Positions 39,483 through 47,739 are shown, counted from the stretch's first letter. The stretch is 64,000 bases of DNA from Anaerostipes faecalis (GCF_018982945.1 NZ_JABRXE010000010.1:1-64000); one strand, 5' to 3'. Notes: generated from the letters alone by a model not told the origin. Numbers and translations: made by a program.

Positions 39483-39863
39483 CTAATTTGAACGTCCGCT
39501 TATTACAGCTACAATAGTATATAATCCCGGAGTAATAAAAGCTTCTAACTGCATAACATCAAAAGATCCGGTTGCAAAATTAATAAACAGCATACCGATA
39601 TTTAATATAATCAAACCGAGACCACAGTAAAAACTCTTTTTACACCCATCCATTTCACTTCCATGGAACAGTCCTGCTACTCCTCCAATCAAAGCAACAA
39701 TCCCATACAATAAAGTGAATACAAGACTTAAATAGAACATAGTCATTGAAATCTTAATTCCTGATGTTCCATTTCCAAGAATCAGCGCTGTGTTCACCAG
39801 TTGAAATATACCCTGAAGAAGAACAATCGCTGATACGATTTTCAATAAAATATTTTTTTTCAT
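39483..39863 (-). CDS. Small membrane protein with four predicted helices
   Basis: 126 residues, no recognised family. Hydrophobic segments lie at about 8-28, 42-64, 80-97 and 108-122. AAGGATGGATTATA precedes the ATG. It sits between carD and a strong terminator; function unknown. Confidence 0.65.
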   Translation of the reverse strand: MKKNILLKIVSAIVLLQGIFQLVNTALILGNGTSGIKISMTMFYLSLVFTLLYGIVALIGGVAGLFHGSEMDGCKKSFYCGLGLIILNIGMLFINFATGSFDVMQLEAFITPGLYTIVAVISGRSN

Positions 39864-39967
39864 TATAATCCATCCTTATTATACATTCTGTCAGCAAAAA
39901 AATCTTAACATAAAAGGATGAAAAGGTCAAGAAATCTGCTCTGGACCTGAAGGAGATGAGCTGGAGA

Positions 39968-40480
39968 TTAAACCGGAATACAGGAATGTATCTGTTGTTC
40001 AATATAATCACTGATTTGTTTTGAATCTTTATTCAGAACAAAAGCCAGTTCTGCATACAAATTATCTTCTGCTAATTTTAAATATCTTTCATCTGTGGAA
40101 GGGAAATTTTTTCCCTGAACCAATCGACTATATTTACGGAGATGTAATGTTTTAATTAACTTCATGATCTCCATACAGTCACTTCCTCTCACACATTGTT
40201 TGTAGCAATCTTCTCTGAATTTCTCATTGGTAACCTTAAATTCACCTAAACTTTCTATACATTGCAGAAGCTCTTTTGCTTCTTTAACAGAAATCAGGTC
40301 TCTGATTACCGTTTTTTTGTTATCTACCGGAGTAAATATTTCGCTTCCTTTTTTCAGATACGGCTTTAGAATATAATATAGTTTATTATTTGGAATTCCT
40401 TCCATATCCATTGTCGTTACATCCAAAACTTCACAAATACCAGTACTTCCGTAAACGATGCAGTCACCTTTTTTAAACAT
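39968..40480 (-). CDS. CarD-family transcription regulator
   Basis: 170 residues from ATG 40480 (GAAAGGAAGAAAACA upstream). The N-terminal CarD/TRCF RNA-polymerase-interacting domain is seen as MFKKGDCIVYGSTGICEV ... YYILKPYLKKGSEIFTPVD, followed by a helical C-terminal DNA-binding part. Such proteins bind the polymerase beta subunit and tune promoter opening. Target genes are unknown. Confidence 0.88.
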   Translation of the reverse strand: MFKKGDCIVYGSTGICEVLDVTTMDMEGIPNNKLYYILKPYLKKGSEIFTPVDNKKTVIRDLISVKEAKELLQCIESLGEFKVTNEKFREDCYKQCVRGSDCMEIMKLIKTLHLRKYSRLVQGKNFPSTDERYLKLAEDNLYAELAFVLNKDSKQISDYIEQQIHSCIPV

Positions 40481-40536
40481 TGTTTTCTTCCTTTCTTTGC
40501 TTTTATGCATATTTGTTTCATTTACAGATCTTCAGG

Positions 40537-40606
40537 TACTCCTGTGTAACGGAGTAAGTCCCTCATGAGTGAGAGATAGAGGGAGTTGAAGCGGACTTGT
40601 CCGCTT
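40537..40606. other. Compact three-hairpin element in the carD upstream region
   Basis: Within 70 bp are three stems: TACTCC/GGAGTA (40537-40556), CCCTC/GAGGG (40560-40583) and AAGCGGA/TCCGCTT (40589-40606). It lies between carD's start and the thiW terminator, upstream of carD, and is more GC-rich than the flanks. It might be a leader RNA, a small RNA or the scar of a mobile repeat; no known class was recognised. Confidence 0.4.
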
Positions 40607-40615
40607 TGTTCTGAA

Positions 40616-40656
40616 TAATAAAAAAACCATGCCACATAATGTGAAACGGTTTTTTA
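40616..40656 (-). terminator. Terminator of mscL-thiW
   Basis: Minus-strand arms AACCGTTTCAC and GTGGCATGGTT followed by TTTTTATTATT. Confidence 0.7.
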
Positions 40657-40769
40657 TTTCTTAGTTATATTTTAGCAGATTGTTATATTTATTGCTAATA
40701 TTATTTTTCTCTTTTCTATTTTTTAGTTAATATTACAAAAAACCTGAACCCATTATTTGTATAATTTAC

Positions 40770-41279
40770 CTAATGATTTTCTTCTTTGAGAACTTGTTCA
40801 ATGACCTGATATGCCTTTGTTTTATATAGTGCTCCAATAATAACAGATGCTATGATCGTTCCAACTGTTGTACTCATTAAAAACGGCACTACAAAAGTAA
40901 ATAAAGCTGCTTCCTGTCCCATCATCAATGATGCAATAGGATATGCTAACATACCACCGATAATTCCGGTTCCAATGATTTCACCAAAGCATGTCAAAGA
41001 AACTCTATGTGTATAATAGAACACTAATCCACAGATAAAAGCACCCGCCATGCTTCCAGGAAAAGCCAGTAAACTTCCGGTTCCAATCATATTTCGAATC
41101 AGAGATGTACAAAATGCCATGGAAACACCATATAAAGGTCCTAAGAAAACTGCTGCTATGACATTTACCATATGCTGAATCGGGAAACATCTGGATGCAC
41201 CAATAGGAATGGAAAATGTCGATAATATGACCGACAAAGCAACTAACATCCCAGCAACCGTTAATTTTCTTAAATTCAT
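40770..41279 (-). CDS. thiW: ECF transporter substrate-binding subunit ThiW
   Basis: 169 residues from ATG 41279 (AGGTGGTGCAAT upstream), overlapping the mscL stop by four bases. It has the ThiW pattern IGASRCFPIQHMVNVIAAVFLGP and LIRNMIGTGSLLAFPGSMAGAF with about five or six membrane helices. ThiW subunits are thought to capture the thiazole precursor of thiamine and use a shared ECF energy module encoded elsewhere. No TPP riboswitch was seen upstream. Confidence 0.85.
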   Translation of the reverse strand: MNLRKLTVAGMLVALSVILSTFSIPIGASRCFPIQHMVNVIAAVFLGPLYGVSMAFCTSLIRNMIGTGSLLAFPGSMAGAFICGLVFYYTHRVSLTCFGEIIGTGIIGGMLAYPIASLMMGQEAALFTFVVPFLMSTTVGTIIASVIIGALYKTKAYQVIEQVLKEENH

Positions 41280-41725
41280 ATTGCACCACCTTCTGATAAA
41301 TCTGAAGTGCAATGAGCACATTTTACAGCATCTGCAGGAATCTCTGATAAACAAAATGGACAAATCTTTGTCTCTGGAGCTGCCGGTACTTCTTCTTCAG
41401 TTTTACTGAATCTGTCTCTTAAGTTATTCATAATCTTGATAAATGTAAAGATAACAAATGCCATCAGAAGGAAGTTAATAATCGCTGTAATCAAATTTCC
41501 ATAATGAACAACCGGTGCATCAGCTCCTGCTCCAAGTTTTAATTTCCACATGGTAAAATCAATCCCTCCGGTAATCACAGAGATCAAAGGCATTATCACA
41601 TCATTTACCAAAGAAGAAATGATTGTCTGGAAAGCACCTCCGATAATAACACCGACTGCCATGTCAATGACATTTCCACGACTTATGAATTCCTGGAATT
41701 CTTTAATAAATCCTTTCTTTTTCAT
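41276..41725 (-). CDS. mscL: MscL mechanosensitive channel with C-terminal zinc ribbon
   Basis: 149 residues. The N-terminal helix and pore helix are typical (FISRGNVIDMAVGVIIGGAF, then NDVIMPLI) and the second membrane helix is at 77-100. The usual C-terminal cytoplasmic helix bundle is replaced after residue 118 by a CPFC ... CAHC zinc ribbon (Cys122, Cys125, Cys136, Cys139). MscL opens under osmotic downshock. The zinc ribbon may tether the pentamer to a partner. The thiW start overlaps its stop. Confidence 0.9.
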   Translation of the reverse strand: MKKKGFIKEFQEFISRGNVIDMAVGVIIGGAFQTIISSLVNDVIMPLISVITGGIDFTMWKLKLGAGADAPVVHYGNLITAIINFLLMAFVIFTFIKIMNNLRDRFSKTEEEVPAAPETKICPFCLSEIPADAVKCAHCTSDLSEGGAI

Positions 41726-41806
41726 ATAAATCTCCTTTTGTATAAATTTTTCTGATATATTTTATCATAACATGACCACAGGACAAATTAAAACAGTTTT
41801 TCCTTT

Positions 41807-43048
41807 TTATTCATTCGCACAGCCTTTTACCGCCATCATTTCCATCTCAAAAATTTCGCTTTTTGTTCCTACCCTGGACACATAAACACCTGTATACAAT
41901 GGTTTGACAGGTTTATAAATCCGTTCATAAAACGGTGTCTCTGTTTCACCATATAAAGAATCAAAATCCGCAGTATAATAGGCTTTGAATTTTACCATTT
42001 CTTCCGGTTTAAATCCCATTTCATTCATTAAGTCTGTAAAACTTTTTACAACATATGATTCCTGGCGTTCTGAATCTCCAATCCCTACCACAACACCTTC
42101 TTCATCCAGACTTCGCATGGTTCCTCCATAAAGGAAAGGCCCTGTTTTTACTATATCTGCCCAGCCATGATTTTGTGTTTTTCCTGGTTCTTTTCGAAAA
42201 TCAATATTTCCCCAGGATTCTCTTATTTTATTCTTTCCACATCCTTCTATTGCAAAAATTTCAGTTTGAACCATTGCATCAGGATGTCTTAATTTTTCCA
42301 CAATAGCACTTGAAAAAACTGCCGATTTTCTTGGAAGATCTTCCAAATCCTTTGAATTTCTCCATGTTCTCATATTTTTTTCTGTAATATATTTCTTAAC
42401 TTTTACAATATCTTCCGGAGCAGCACCTGCTTTGGCCAGCCACTGGAACTGTTTCCGATAAATATATTTACTTTGGATGCAGGCATCATCTTTTCCGTAA
42501 ACCGTTCCGTCCAGAAGTTCACTGGAAAGACCACCCAGATATATAAATGGACCTATTTTTACCATTCTGCTGTATCCAACTTCTTCTTCGATAGATAATC
42601 CAGATAAATAATTGGTACGTTCCATGGAAATGCCTTCCCATTTCAAGCCTTTACTGCATCCTGCAATAGCATTCATTTCAATTTCCACCAGCTGAGCCGG
42701 TCGTGTCAGCTTTTGAATCGTAATACAATTTAACAAAGGCTTTACATCCTTAAAAAACTCTGAATATGCAAGCAATCCTTCCTTTACATCAAATTTCGGC
42801 GTTGCATAAATTTTCACAGAATAGACATCCTCTTTGGTTCCACCTGCTTTTTCAATTATTTTAATTAATTTTTCCAGAACATATTTAACTTGTCCGTAAG
42901 AATCTCCTTCCGCAACCATAGAACCATCTGGCTGAACACTAGTAGTTCCACCACAAAACAAAAAAGGCCCGGTCTGTACCATTCTGCTGTATCCATCTAC
43001 CAATTCCATTGGAGCACCAGAAAAATAATTTTGTCTTTTTAAATCCAT
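41807..43048 (-). CDS. Triple RidA-domain fusion protein
   Basis: 413 residues from ATG 43048 (AAAGGAATGTATAT upstream). Three tandem RidA/YjgF domains occupy about 1-131, 140-270 and 280-410; each has the same opening (GYSRMVQTGPFLFCGG, GYSRMVKIGPFIYLGG, WADIVKTGPFLYGG) and the same closing strand (VEIEMNAIAG, VQTEIFAIEG, FEMEMMAVKG). Normal RidA is a ~130-residue homotrimer with active sites between subunits, so this chain could fold as a single-chain trimer. By eye the catalytic Arg of imine deaminases is replaced in all three (Leu106, Phe246, Tyr385), so another activity or ligand-binding role is likely. It is divergent from the DeoR gene. Confidence 0.85.
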   Translation of the reverse strand: MDLKRQNYFSGAPMELVDGYSRMVQTGPFLFCGGTTSVQPDGSMVAEGDSYGQVKYVLEKLIKIIEKAGGTKEDVYSVKIYATPKFDVKEGLLAYSEFFKDVKPLLNCITIQKLTRPAQLVEIEMNAIAGCSKGLKWEGISMERTNYLSGLSIEEEVGYSRMVKIGPFIYLGGLSSELLDGTVYGKDDACIQSKYIYRKQFQWLAKAGAAPEDIVKVKKYITEKNMRTWRNSKDLEDLPRKSAVFSSAIVEKLRHPDAMVQTEIFAIEGCGKNKIRESWGNIDFRKEPGKTQNHGWADIVKTGPFLYGGTMRSLDEEGVVVGIGDSERQESYVVKSFTDLMNEMGFKPEEMVKFKAYYTADFDSLYGETETPFYERIYKPVKPLYTGVYVSRVGTKSEIFEMEMMAVKGCANE

Positions 43049-43111
43049 ATATACATTCCTTTCTCTTTCACAACAAATCATACATATCTGCTTTATTCTT
43101 TGAGAGACAGC

Positions 43112-43147
43112 ACAAAAAAAGGCACGAGAATAGCGTATTCCCGTACC
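43112..43147 (-). terminator. Terminator hairpin inside the leader of the triple-RidA gene
   Basis: GGTACGGGAATA and TATTCTCGTGCC on the minus strand form a stem followed by seven T residues. It lies after the predicted promoter (43165-43193) and about 65 bp before the start codon, so the transcript must pass it. It may be an attenuator or may terminate a short leader RNA. Confidence 0.7.
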
Positions 43148-43164
43148 TCTTTGTACTATTTTAT

Positions 43165-43193
43165 ATTAAACTACAGTATTATACCAGAGTCAA
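43165..43193 (-). promoter_or_regulatory. Promoter of the triple-RidA gene
   Basis: TTGACT (43188-43193), 17-bp spacer, TTTAAT (43165-43170) on the minus strand. An extended -10 alternative TGGTATAAT lies inside the spacer (TATAAT at 43178-43183). Confidence 0.5.
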
Positions 43194-43249
43194 TAAAAAA
43201 ATATATTTTTCTACGAGAAACAACTGATAAGAATAAGTCAAGATTTTAC

Positions 43250-43262
43250 TTTCATTCGAAAG
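43250..43262. promoter_or_regulatory. Candidate operator of the DeoR-type regulator
   Basis: TTTCATTCGAAAG, partly palindromic (CTTTC/GAAAG), lies between the divergent ridA and deoR promoters. Closely matching sites (TTTCATTCGTAAG, TTTCATTCGTAAC) occur at the glycyl radical enzyme and activase promoters. Confidence 0.5.
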
Positions 43263-43272
43263 CATTCCGTGT

Positions 43273-43301
43273 TTGATTCATTTATTTTTTCATGATATAG
43301 T
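43273..43301 (+). promoter_or_regulatory. deoR promoter
   Basis: TTGATT (43273-43278), 17-bp spacer and TATAGT (43296-43301), about 40 bp before the start codon at 43342. Confidence 0.6.
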
Positions 43302-43341
43302 GGTAGTATTAAATCATTTTGAAATACAGGAGTTTTGCGAG

Positions 43342-44088
43342 ATGAAAAAACGTATGCATCAGATATTGGAATTATTAACCAGTGAACATAAAATAGAAGT
43401 CTCTGCCTTATCAGAAAAATTAGGCGTTTCCCAGGTCACTATCCGAAAAGATCTGGATGAATTAGAAGAAAAAGGAATTATCATTCGCGAACACGGCTCT
43501 GCTATTTTACGCAGCAGTGACGATATCAATGGCCGGATCGCTTATCATTACGAAGCAAAACGAAATATTGCTGTTAAAGCAGCTTCTCTTATTTCCAATG
43601 GAGATACGATCATGATTGAAAGCGGAAGCTGCTGTGCTTTATTAGCCGAAGTCTTAACAACATCAAAAAAAGATCTTACTATTATTACCAACAGCGGATT
43701 TATTGCTGATTATATCCGTGGAAAATCCAGCTTTCAAATCATTTTGCTTGGGGGCATATATCAGCAGGATGCGCAGGTTATGGTTGGACCTATGATTCGT
43801 CAGTGTGCTGAAAATTTTTGTGTGGATTTATTTTTTATTGGAACTGATGGTTATTCTCTTCGAACAGGTTTTACCAATCGGGATCAGATGCGTGCTCAGG
43901 CTGTTCGCGATATGGCTCCTCAAGCGGAGCAGGTTGTGATTTTAACGGAAAGCGAAAAATTTTCAAAGCATGGTATTGTTCCATTAAACTTAAAAAATCA
44001 GAAAAAGACTGTAATCACAGATAAACAGCTCCCTAAACAGACAGCTGAAGAGTTAGACGCACAGAATATTGAAGTTATCACAGTTTAA
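43342..44088 (+). CDS. DeoR/GlpR-family transcription regulator
   Basis: 248 residues from ATG 43342 (CAGGAG upstream). An N-terminal winged helix (residues ~4-56, VSALSEKLGVSQVTIRKDLDEL) is followed by the DeoR sensor domain with the conserved IMIESGSCCALLAE, TIITNSGFIADYI and FIGTDGYSLRTGFTN blocks. The family senses phosphorylated sugars or related metabolites. It lies between the RidA-fusion gene and a glycyl radical enzyme gene and is the likely regulator of both. Confidence 0.88.
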   Translation: MKKRMHQILELLTSEHKIEVSALSEKLGVSQVTIRKDLDELEEKGIIIREHGSAILRSSDDINGRIAYHYEAKRNIAVKAASLISNGDTIMIESGSCCALLAEVLTTSKKDLTIITNSGFIADYIRGKSSFQIILLGGIYQQDAQVMVGPMIRQCAENFCVDLFFIGTDGYSLRTGFTNRDQMRAQAVRDMAPQAEQVVILTESEKFSKHGIVPLNLKNQKKTVITDKQLPKQTAEELDAQNIEVITV

Positions 44089-44096
44089 TCCTTGTT

Positions 44097-44273
44097 TATA
44101 TCAGACGAGGGATGACTCCCGCCTCTGTAGGCGGTGAGCAACAATTATGTATCAATGGCGGGTTTCAATCCCCCATCTGATATACGCTCCGCGAGGATGC
44201 GCAGGAATTAGGATTGGAAGTATGTCTGCTATGCAGACCCGAATTCCGCGCCAAGACTCGCGAGCGAGTCTTG
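44097..44273 (-). repeat. Dispersed structured repeat, copy B
   Basis: 177 bp, the reverse complement of copies A and C with few differences. It lies just after the deoR stop and before the shared terminator at 44277-44327, as if inserted between gene and terminator. The terminal palindrome (CAAGACTCGC...GCGAGTCTTG) ends at 44273. Confidence 0.8.
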
Positions 44274-44276
44274 AAA

Positions 44277-44327
44277 GTGAAACTCCACAAGCCATTTCAA
44301 AAATGACATGTGGAGTTTTACTTTTAT
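44277..44327. terminator. Two-way terminator between deoR and the glycyl radical enzyme gene
   Basis: AAACTCCACA (44280-44289) pairs with TGTGGAGTTT (44309-44318), with T-rich tails on the plus strand and A-rich on the other side. It serves the convergent genes. Confidence 0.75.
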
Positions 44328-46729
44328 AAAGTCTGCTCCGTGCGCTCAATAATATCATCTTGTGTCTTTTTGGAAAGAACATGAAAGAAGGCACTATATC
44401 CTGCTACACGGACAATTAAATTTTTATGTTTCTCTGGATGTTTCTGCGCATCAATCAACGTTTCACGACTGACTACATTAAACTGGATATGATATCCATA
44501 TAATCTGTGAAAAAATGTATGAAGCAGCATAATTAGTTTCTGCTTGTTTTCTTCCTTTGACAACATTTGTGGTGTAACTTTCTGATTTAACAGTACACCC
44601 CCTGTGATTTCCCTGGTTGGAAGTTTGGCAACACTTTTTAAAACCGCTGTCGGACCATTTTTATCTGCTGCATGACTTGGGGAACATCCTTCTGCAAGAG
44701 GTTCTCCAGCCTTTCTTCCATCTGGCGTTGCAAGAGTACCTGCACCTTGAGGCACGTTTGCTGAAATAGAGGATGTACCGGCATAATAAATTCCACCAAT
44801 CGGTCCCCTCCCATAGCGGTTATTATGATATTTTTTCATTTCATCAATATATATATTATACGCATCAACAACCAGATGGTCTACATAATCATCATCATTT
44901 CCATATTTAGGTGCATCCTGGAGCATCTTACGGATTTTTTCATTTTCCTCTCCGGAAAAATCAGACTGCAAAGCATCCCATAATTGAGCCGGAGTAATCT
45001 CTTTGTCCTCAAAAACAACTTTTTTAATCGCTGCAAGACTGTCTGCCAGATTAGCAATTCCAACCTGAAGATCACTGATGAAATCATACACAGCGCCGCC
45101 TTCTTTCATATTCAGTCCTCGCTCAATACAATCATCTGTCAGTGCAGAACAGAGAATATCTGCCGTATCCTGTTCCAGAACCATATCACAGGTGGCATCA
45201 ATGATCGTGCATTGGCGACACATTTCACGGATAACTTTATTCCAGCATTCCAGGACCTGATCAAAAGATACGAAATCTTTGAAATGTCCTATTCCCTCAC
45301 AAAGCCTGGTACCTGAACCCGGATCTACACCATCATTCATGGCAATCAACAGTGCTTTGGGAAAGTTTAAGAAACTCATTCCCGTACAGCGATAACCCCA
45401 TTTTCCAGGGACTGCTGTTTCCACACATCCAATGGCACTGTAATTATAAGCATCCTCCGGTTTCACACCTTTTTCAATAAAACTTGGAATAATGATTTCA
45501 TCATTATTGAAAGCAGGCATACCAAATCCACAGCGGACCACTTCCACGCATTCTTTCATAAAGGCATCGCTTAATCCATGGTGATATCGAACTGTCAGGT
45601 TTGGCTGAGTCAGATGACATTTTGCAACACTTTTTAAAATCAGCCATGACATTGGATTGGTAGCATCTTTTCCATCGACTGTCTGTCCTCCAACCGTAAC
45701 ATTCTGATATAACGGAGAACCTGCAGAAAACTGTGTATGACTCCATGAACGGATTTTGTTAATGGTGTATGTTTTCAGCCAGAGATTACACATCAGCTCA
45801 CATGCTTCATCTTCTGTAATTCTTCCAGATTTTAAATCTGCTTCATAATAAGGATCTAGATACTGATCCATTCTTCCATAAGATAAACTATGACCATTGG
45901 ATTCAATTTGAAGAATCAAATGGACCAACCACAAACTTTGTACGGCTTCACGGAAAGTTTCAGCCGGTTCATATGGAACCTTGCATAAAATACGGCTCAT
46001 TTCCATAAGTTCTTCTTTTCTCTTTGAATCTGCTTCTGTTTTTGCAGTCTGTAATGCCAGCTGTGCATAACGATTGGCAAAGGTTCGAACCGCATCAACA
46101 ACAATTATAATTCCACGATAAAAAAAACTTTTCTGGATATTTTTATAATCTGTTAAATCCAATGATTCTAATTTTTCTTCTGCTCTTCTAGCATAGTCTT
46201 TTAAACCTACCTGCATCATTTTTCCATAATCAACAGCACAATGAGCATCTCCTGAAGTAATATTTCCTTCAGATTTGATAATTCCAAGATCATAATACTG
46301 TTTAGAATGAGGCGGAAAAGCTGCTAATCCTCTGTCCAGTAAAGTATTATGCTCCCAGAAAGGTGCAATATCCCTTAACTTCTGCTTATTCTCTTCTGAT
46401 ATATAGAAAACATCTCCATCTCGATGTTCAAACTCATCCAATTCATCAATAACCCATTTCATAGCATATTCAGGGAAAATAGGAGCACTTCGGTTTGTGG
46501 ATGCCTGATTACCAGCAATCATAGTCTGTGGCTCAATAAAAATAGTCATCTGTTCCAATACGTTTTTCAGCATTAAGGCTCGCTTTATTGCCAATGGCTG
46601 ATCCTGATTTTCCTTATATGTCTGTGTTGTAATTACAGCTCGTTCCACACAAACATGTGGTTTTACATTGAGTAATTCTTCACGAAAATCTTCCATTCTT
46701 GGAGTTAGATCACCAAAATAATTATTCAT
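44324..46729 (-). CDS. Glycyl radical enzyme of unknown substrate (PflD-like)
   Basis: 801 residues. The glycyl radical site is VRVAGYSAFF with Gly777; the thiyl site is AIGCVETAVPGK with Cys435 and Glu437. A single Cys followed by x-Glu marks the eliminase type (dehydratases, lyases) and not pyruvate formate-lyase, which has Cys-Cys. The residues after GCVE differ from choline and diol enzymes (GCVEPQ) and from hydroxyproline dehydratase (GCVETGCFGK), so the substrate is not assigned. It is divergent from its activase gene and convergent with deoR. The promoter overlaps a DeoR-operator candidate. Confidence 0.85.
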   Translation of the reverse strand: MNNYFGDLTPRMEDFREELLNVKPHVCVERAVITTQTYKENQDQPLAIKRALMLKNVLEQMTIFIEPQTMIAGNQASTNRSAPIFPEYAMKWVIDELDEFEHRDGDVFYISEENKQKLRDIAPFWEHNTLLDRGLAAFPPHSKQYYDLGIIKSEGNITSGDAHCAVDYGKMMQVGLKDYARRAEEKLESLDLTDYKNIQKSFFYRGIIIVVDAVRTFANRYAQLALQTAKTEADSKRKEELMEMSRILCKVPYEPAETFREAVQSLWLVHLILQIESNGHSLSYGRMDQYLDPYYEADLKSGRITEDEACELMCNLWLKTYTINKIRSWSHTQFSAGSPLYQNVTVGGQTVDGKDATNPMSWLILKSVAKCHLTQPNLTVRYHHGLSDAFMKECVEVVRCGFGMPAFNNDEIIIPSFIEKGVKPEDAYNYSAIGCVETAVPGKWGYRCTGMSFLNFPKALLIAMNDGVDPGSGTRLCEGIGHFKDFVSFDQVLECWNKVIREMCRQCTIIDATCDMVLEQDTADILCSALTDDCIERGLNMKEGGAVYDFISDLQVGIANLADSLAAIKKVVFEDKEITPAQLWDALQSDFSGEENEKIRKMLQDAPKYGNDDDYVDHLVVDAYNIYIDEMKKYHNNRYGRGPIGGIYYAGTSSISANVPQGAGTLATPDGRKAGEPLAEGCSPSHAADKNGPTAVLKSVAKLPTREITGGVLLNQKVTPQMLSKEENKQKLIMLLHTFFHRLYGYHIQFNVVSRETLIDAQKHPEKHKNLIVRVAGYSAFFHVLSKKTQDDIIERTEQTL

Positions 46730-46763
46730 ATGTTTTCTCCTTACGATTTAAACCTTTTATATA

Positions 46764-46808
46764 TTTCATTCGTAAGTATATGATATTGTTTTCTGACAAT
46801 TATGTCAA
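46764..46808 (-). promoter_or_regulatory. Glycyl radical enzyme promoter with overlapping operator
   Basis: On the minus strand a perfect TTGACA (46803-46808), 17-bp spacer and TATCAT (46780-46785). The operator candidate TTTCATTCGTAAG (46764-46776, plus-strand reading) covers the start-site side, where a repressor would block transcription. Confidence 0.65.
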
Positions 46809-46835
46809 TATATTTTTAGATAAAAGTAAATATTA

Positions 46836-46883
46836 TTTCATTCGTAACTTTTTATTTACGTTTCCTGATTATCATGATATGAT
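46836..46883 (+). promoter_or_regulatory. Activase promoter with upstream operator
   Basis: TTTACG (46855-46860), 17-bp spacer and TATGAT (46878-46883) lead to the activase start at 46933. The operator candidate TTTCATTCGTAAC (46836-46848) lies just before the -35 box. Confidence 0.55.
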
Positions 46884-46932
46884 AAACTTATGTAAAAAAT
46901 CTGAAAATCACACTAAGAAAGGAATCATTGGT

Positions 46933-47715
46933 ATGAAACAGAAAAATGAATCCGGCATTATTTTTAATATTCAAAAATTTAGTTTAAATGACGGACCAGG
47001 GATTCGAACCGTTGTATTTTTTAAAGGATGCCCTTTAAGATGTAAGTGGTGTGCAAATCCAGAAAGCCAAGATCCGACAATACAGTCTTTATGGGATGAA
47101 ACTTCAAATGAATATATAAAAGAAGGAAAATTTATGTCTGTAGAGCAAGTCATTAACATTTGTCTTCAGGATGTAGATTTTTACGAAGAAAGCGGAGGAG
47201 GTGTTACTCTATCTGGCGGAGAAGCTTTTATGCACCCATCATTTGCTCTGACACTTTTAAGAGAATTAAAAACGAAAGGAATTCATACAGCCATAGAAAC
47301 TACAGGATTTACTCCCTCTGAGGTTTTTCAGAAGATTACCCCCTATATCGATCTTTTCCTTTTTGATGTAAAACACTGGGATTGTATCAAACACAAAGAA
47401 GGAACAGGAGTTTCTAATGAACATATTCTCCAAAATCTGAAATGGGCTATTGATTCTGGAAAAGAAGTTCTTCCAAGACTTCCTGTTATCCCCGGATATA
47501 ACAATTCTATTTCTGACGCCAGAGAATTCTCTCATTTGCTTCTTTCTTTAGGGGCTCATAAGGTACAGCTTCTTCCATTCCACCAATTTGGAGAAAAGAA
47601 ATATGAAATGCTTGATAAAGATTATGTTTATAAAAATGTTCCGGCACTTCACGAGGAAGACCTGAAAGAATTTCAGCAGATTTTCCTTGATAATAACATA
47701 CACGCATTTTTCTAA
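46933..47715 (+). CDS. Glycyl-radical-enzyme activating protein, short form
   Basis: 260 residues from ATG 46933 (AAAGGAATCATTGGT upstream). Radical SAM motif: GCPLRCKWCANPES (Cys-x3-Cys-x2-Cys). The SAM-binding GGV-TLSGGEAF and later SAM-contact segments follow. Most activases of non-PFL glycyl radical enzymes carry an insert with eight extra cysteines holding two further [4Fe-4S] clusters; this protein goes straight from the radical SAM motif to an amphipathic region and lacks it, as PflA does. It should install the glycyl radical on the divergent enzyme. Confidence 0.88.
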   Translation: MKQKNESGIIFNIQKFSLNDGPGIRTVVFFKGCPLRCKWCANPESQDPTIQSLWDETSNEYIKEGKFMSVEQVINICLQDVDFYEESGGGVTLSGGEAFMHPSFALTLLRELKTKGIHTAIETTGFTPSEVFQKITPYIDLFLFDVKHWDCIKHKEGTGVSNEHILQNLKWAIDSGKEVLPRLPVIPGYNNSISDAREFSHLLLSLGAHKVQLLPFHQFGEKKYEMLDKDYVYKNVPALHEEDLKEFQQIFLDNNIHAFF

Positions 47716-47739
47716 ATCAATCATTAACTATTATTTATT

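Noticed and set aside
40770-41279. A TPP riboswitch controlling thiW
   Set aside because: thiW is translationally coupled to mscL, and I see no THI-box-like sequence in the leader at 41726-41806.
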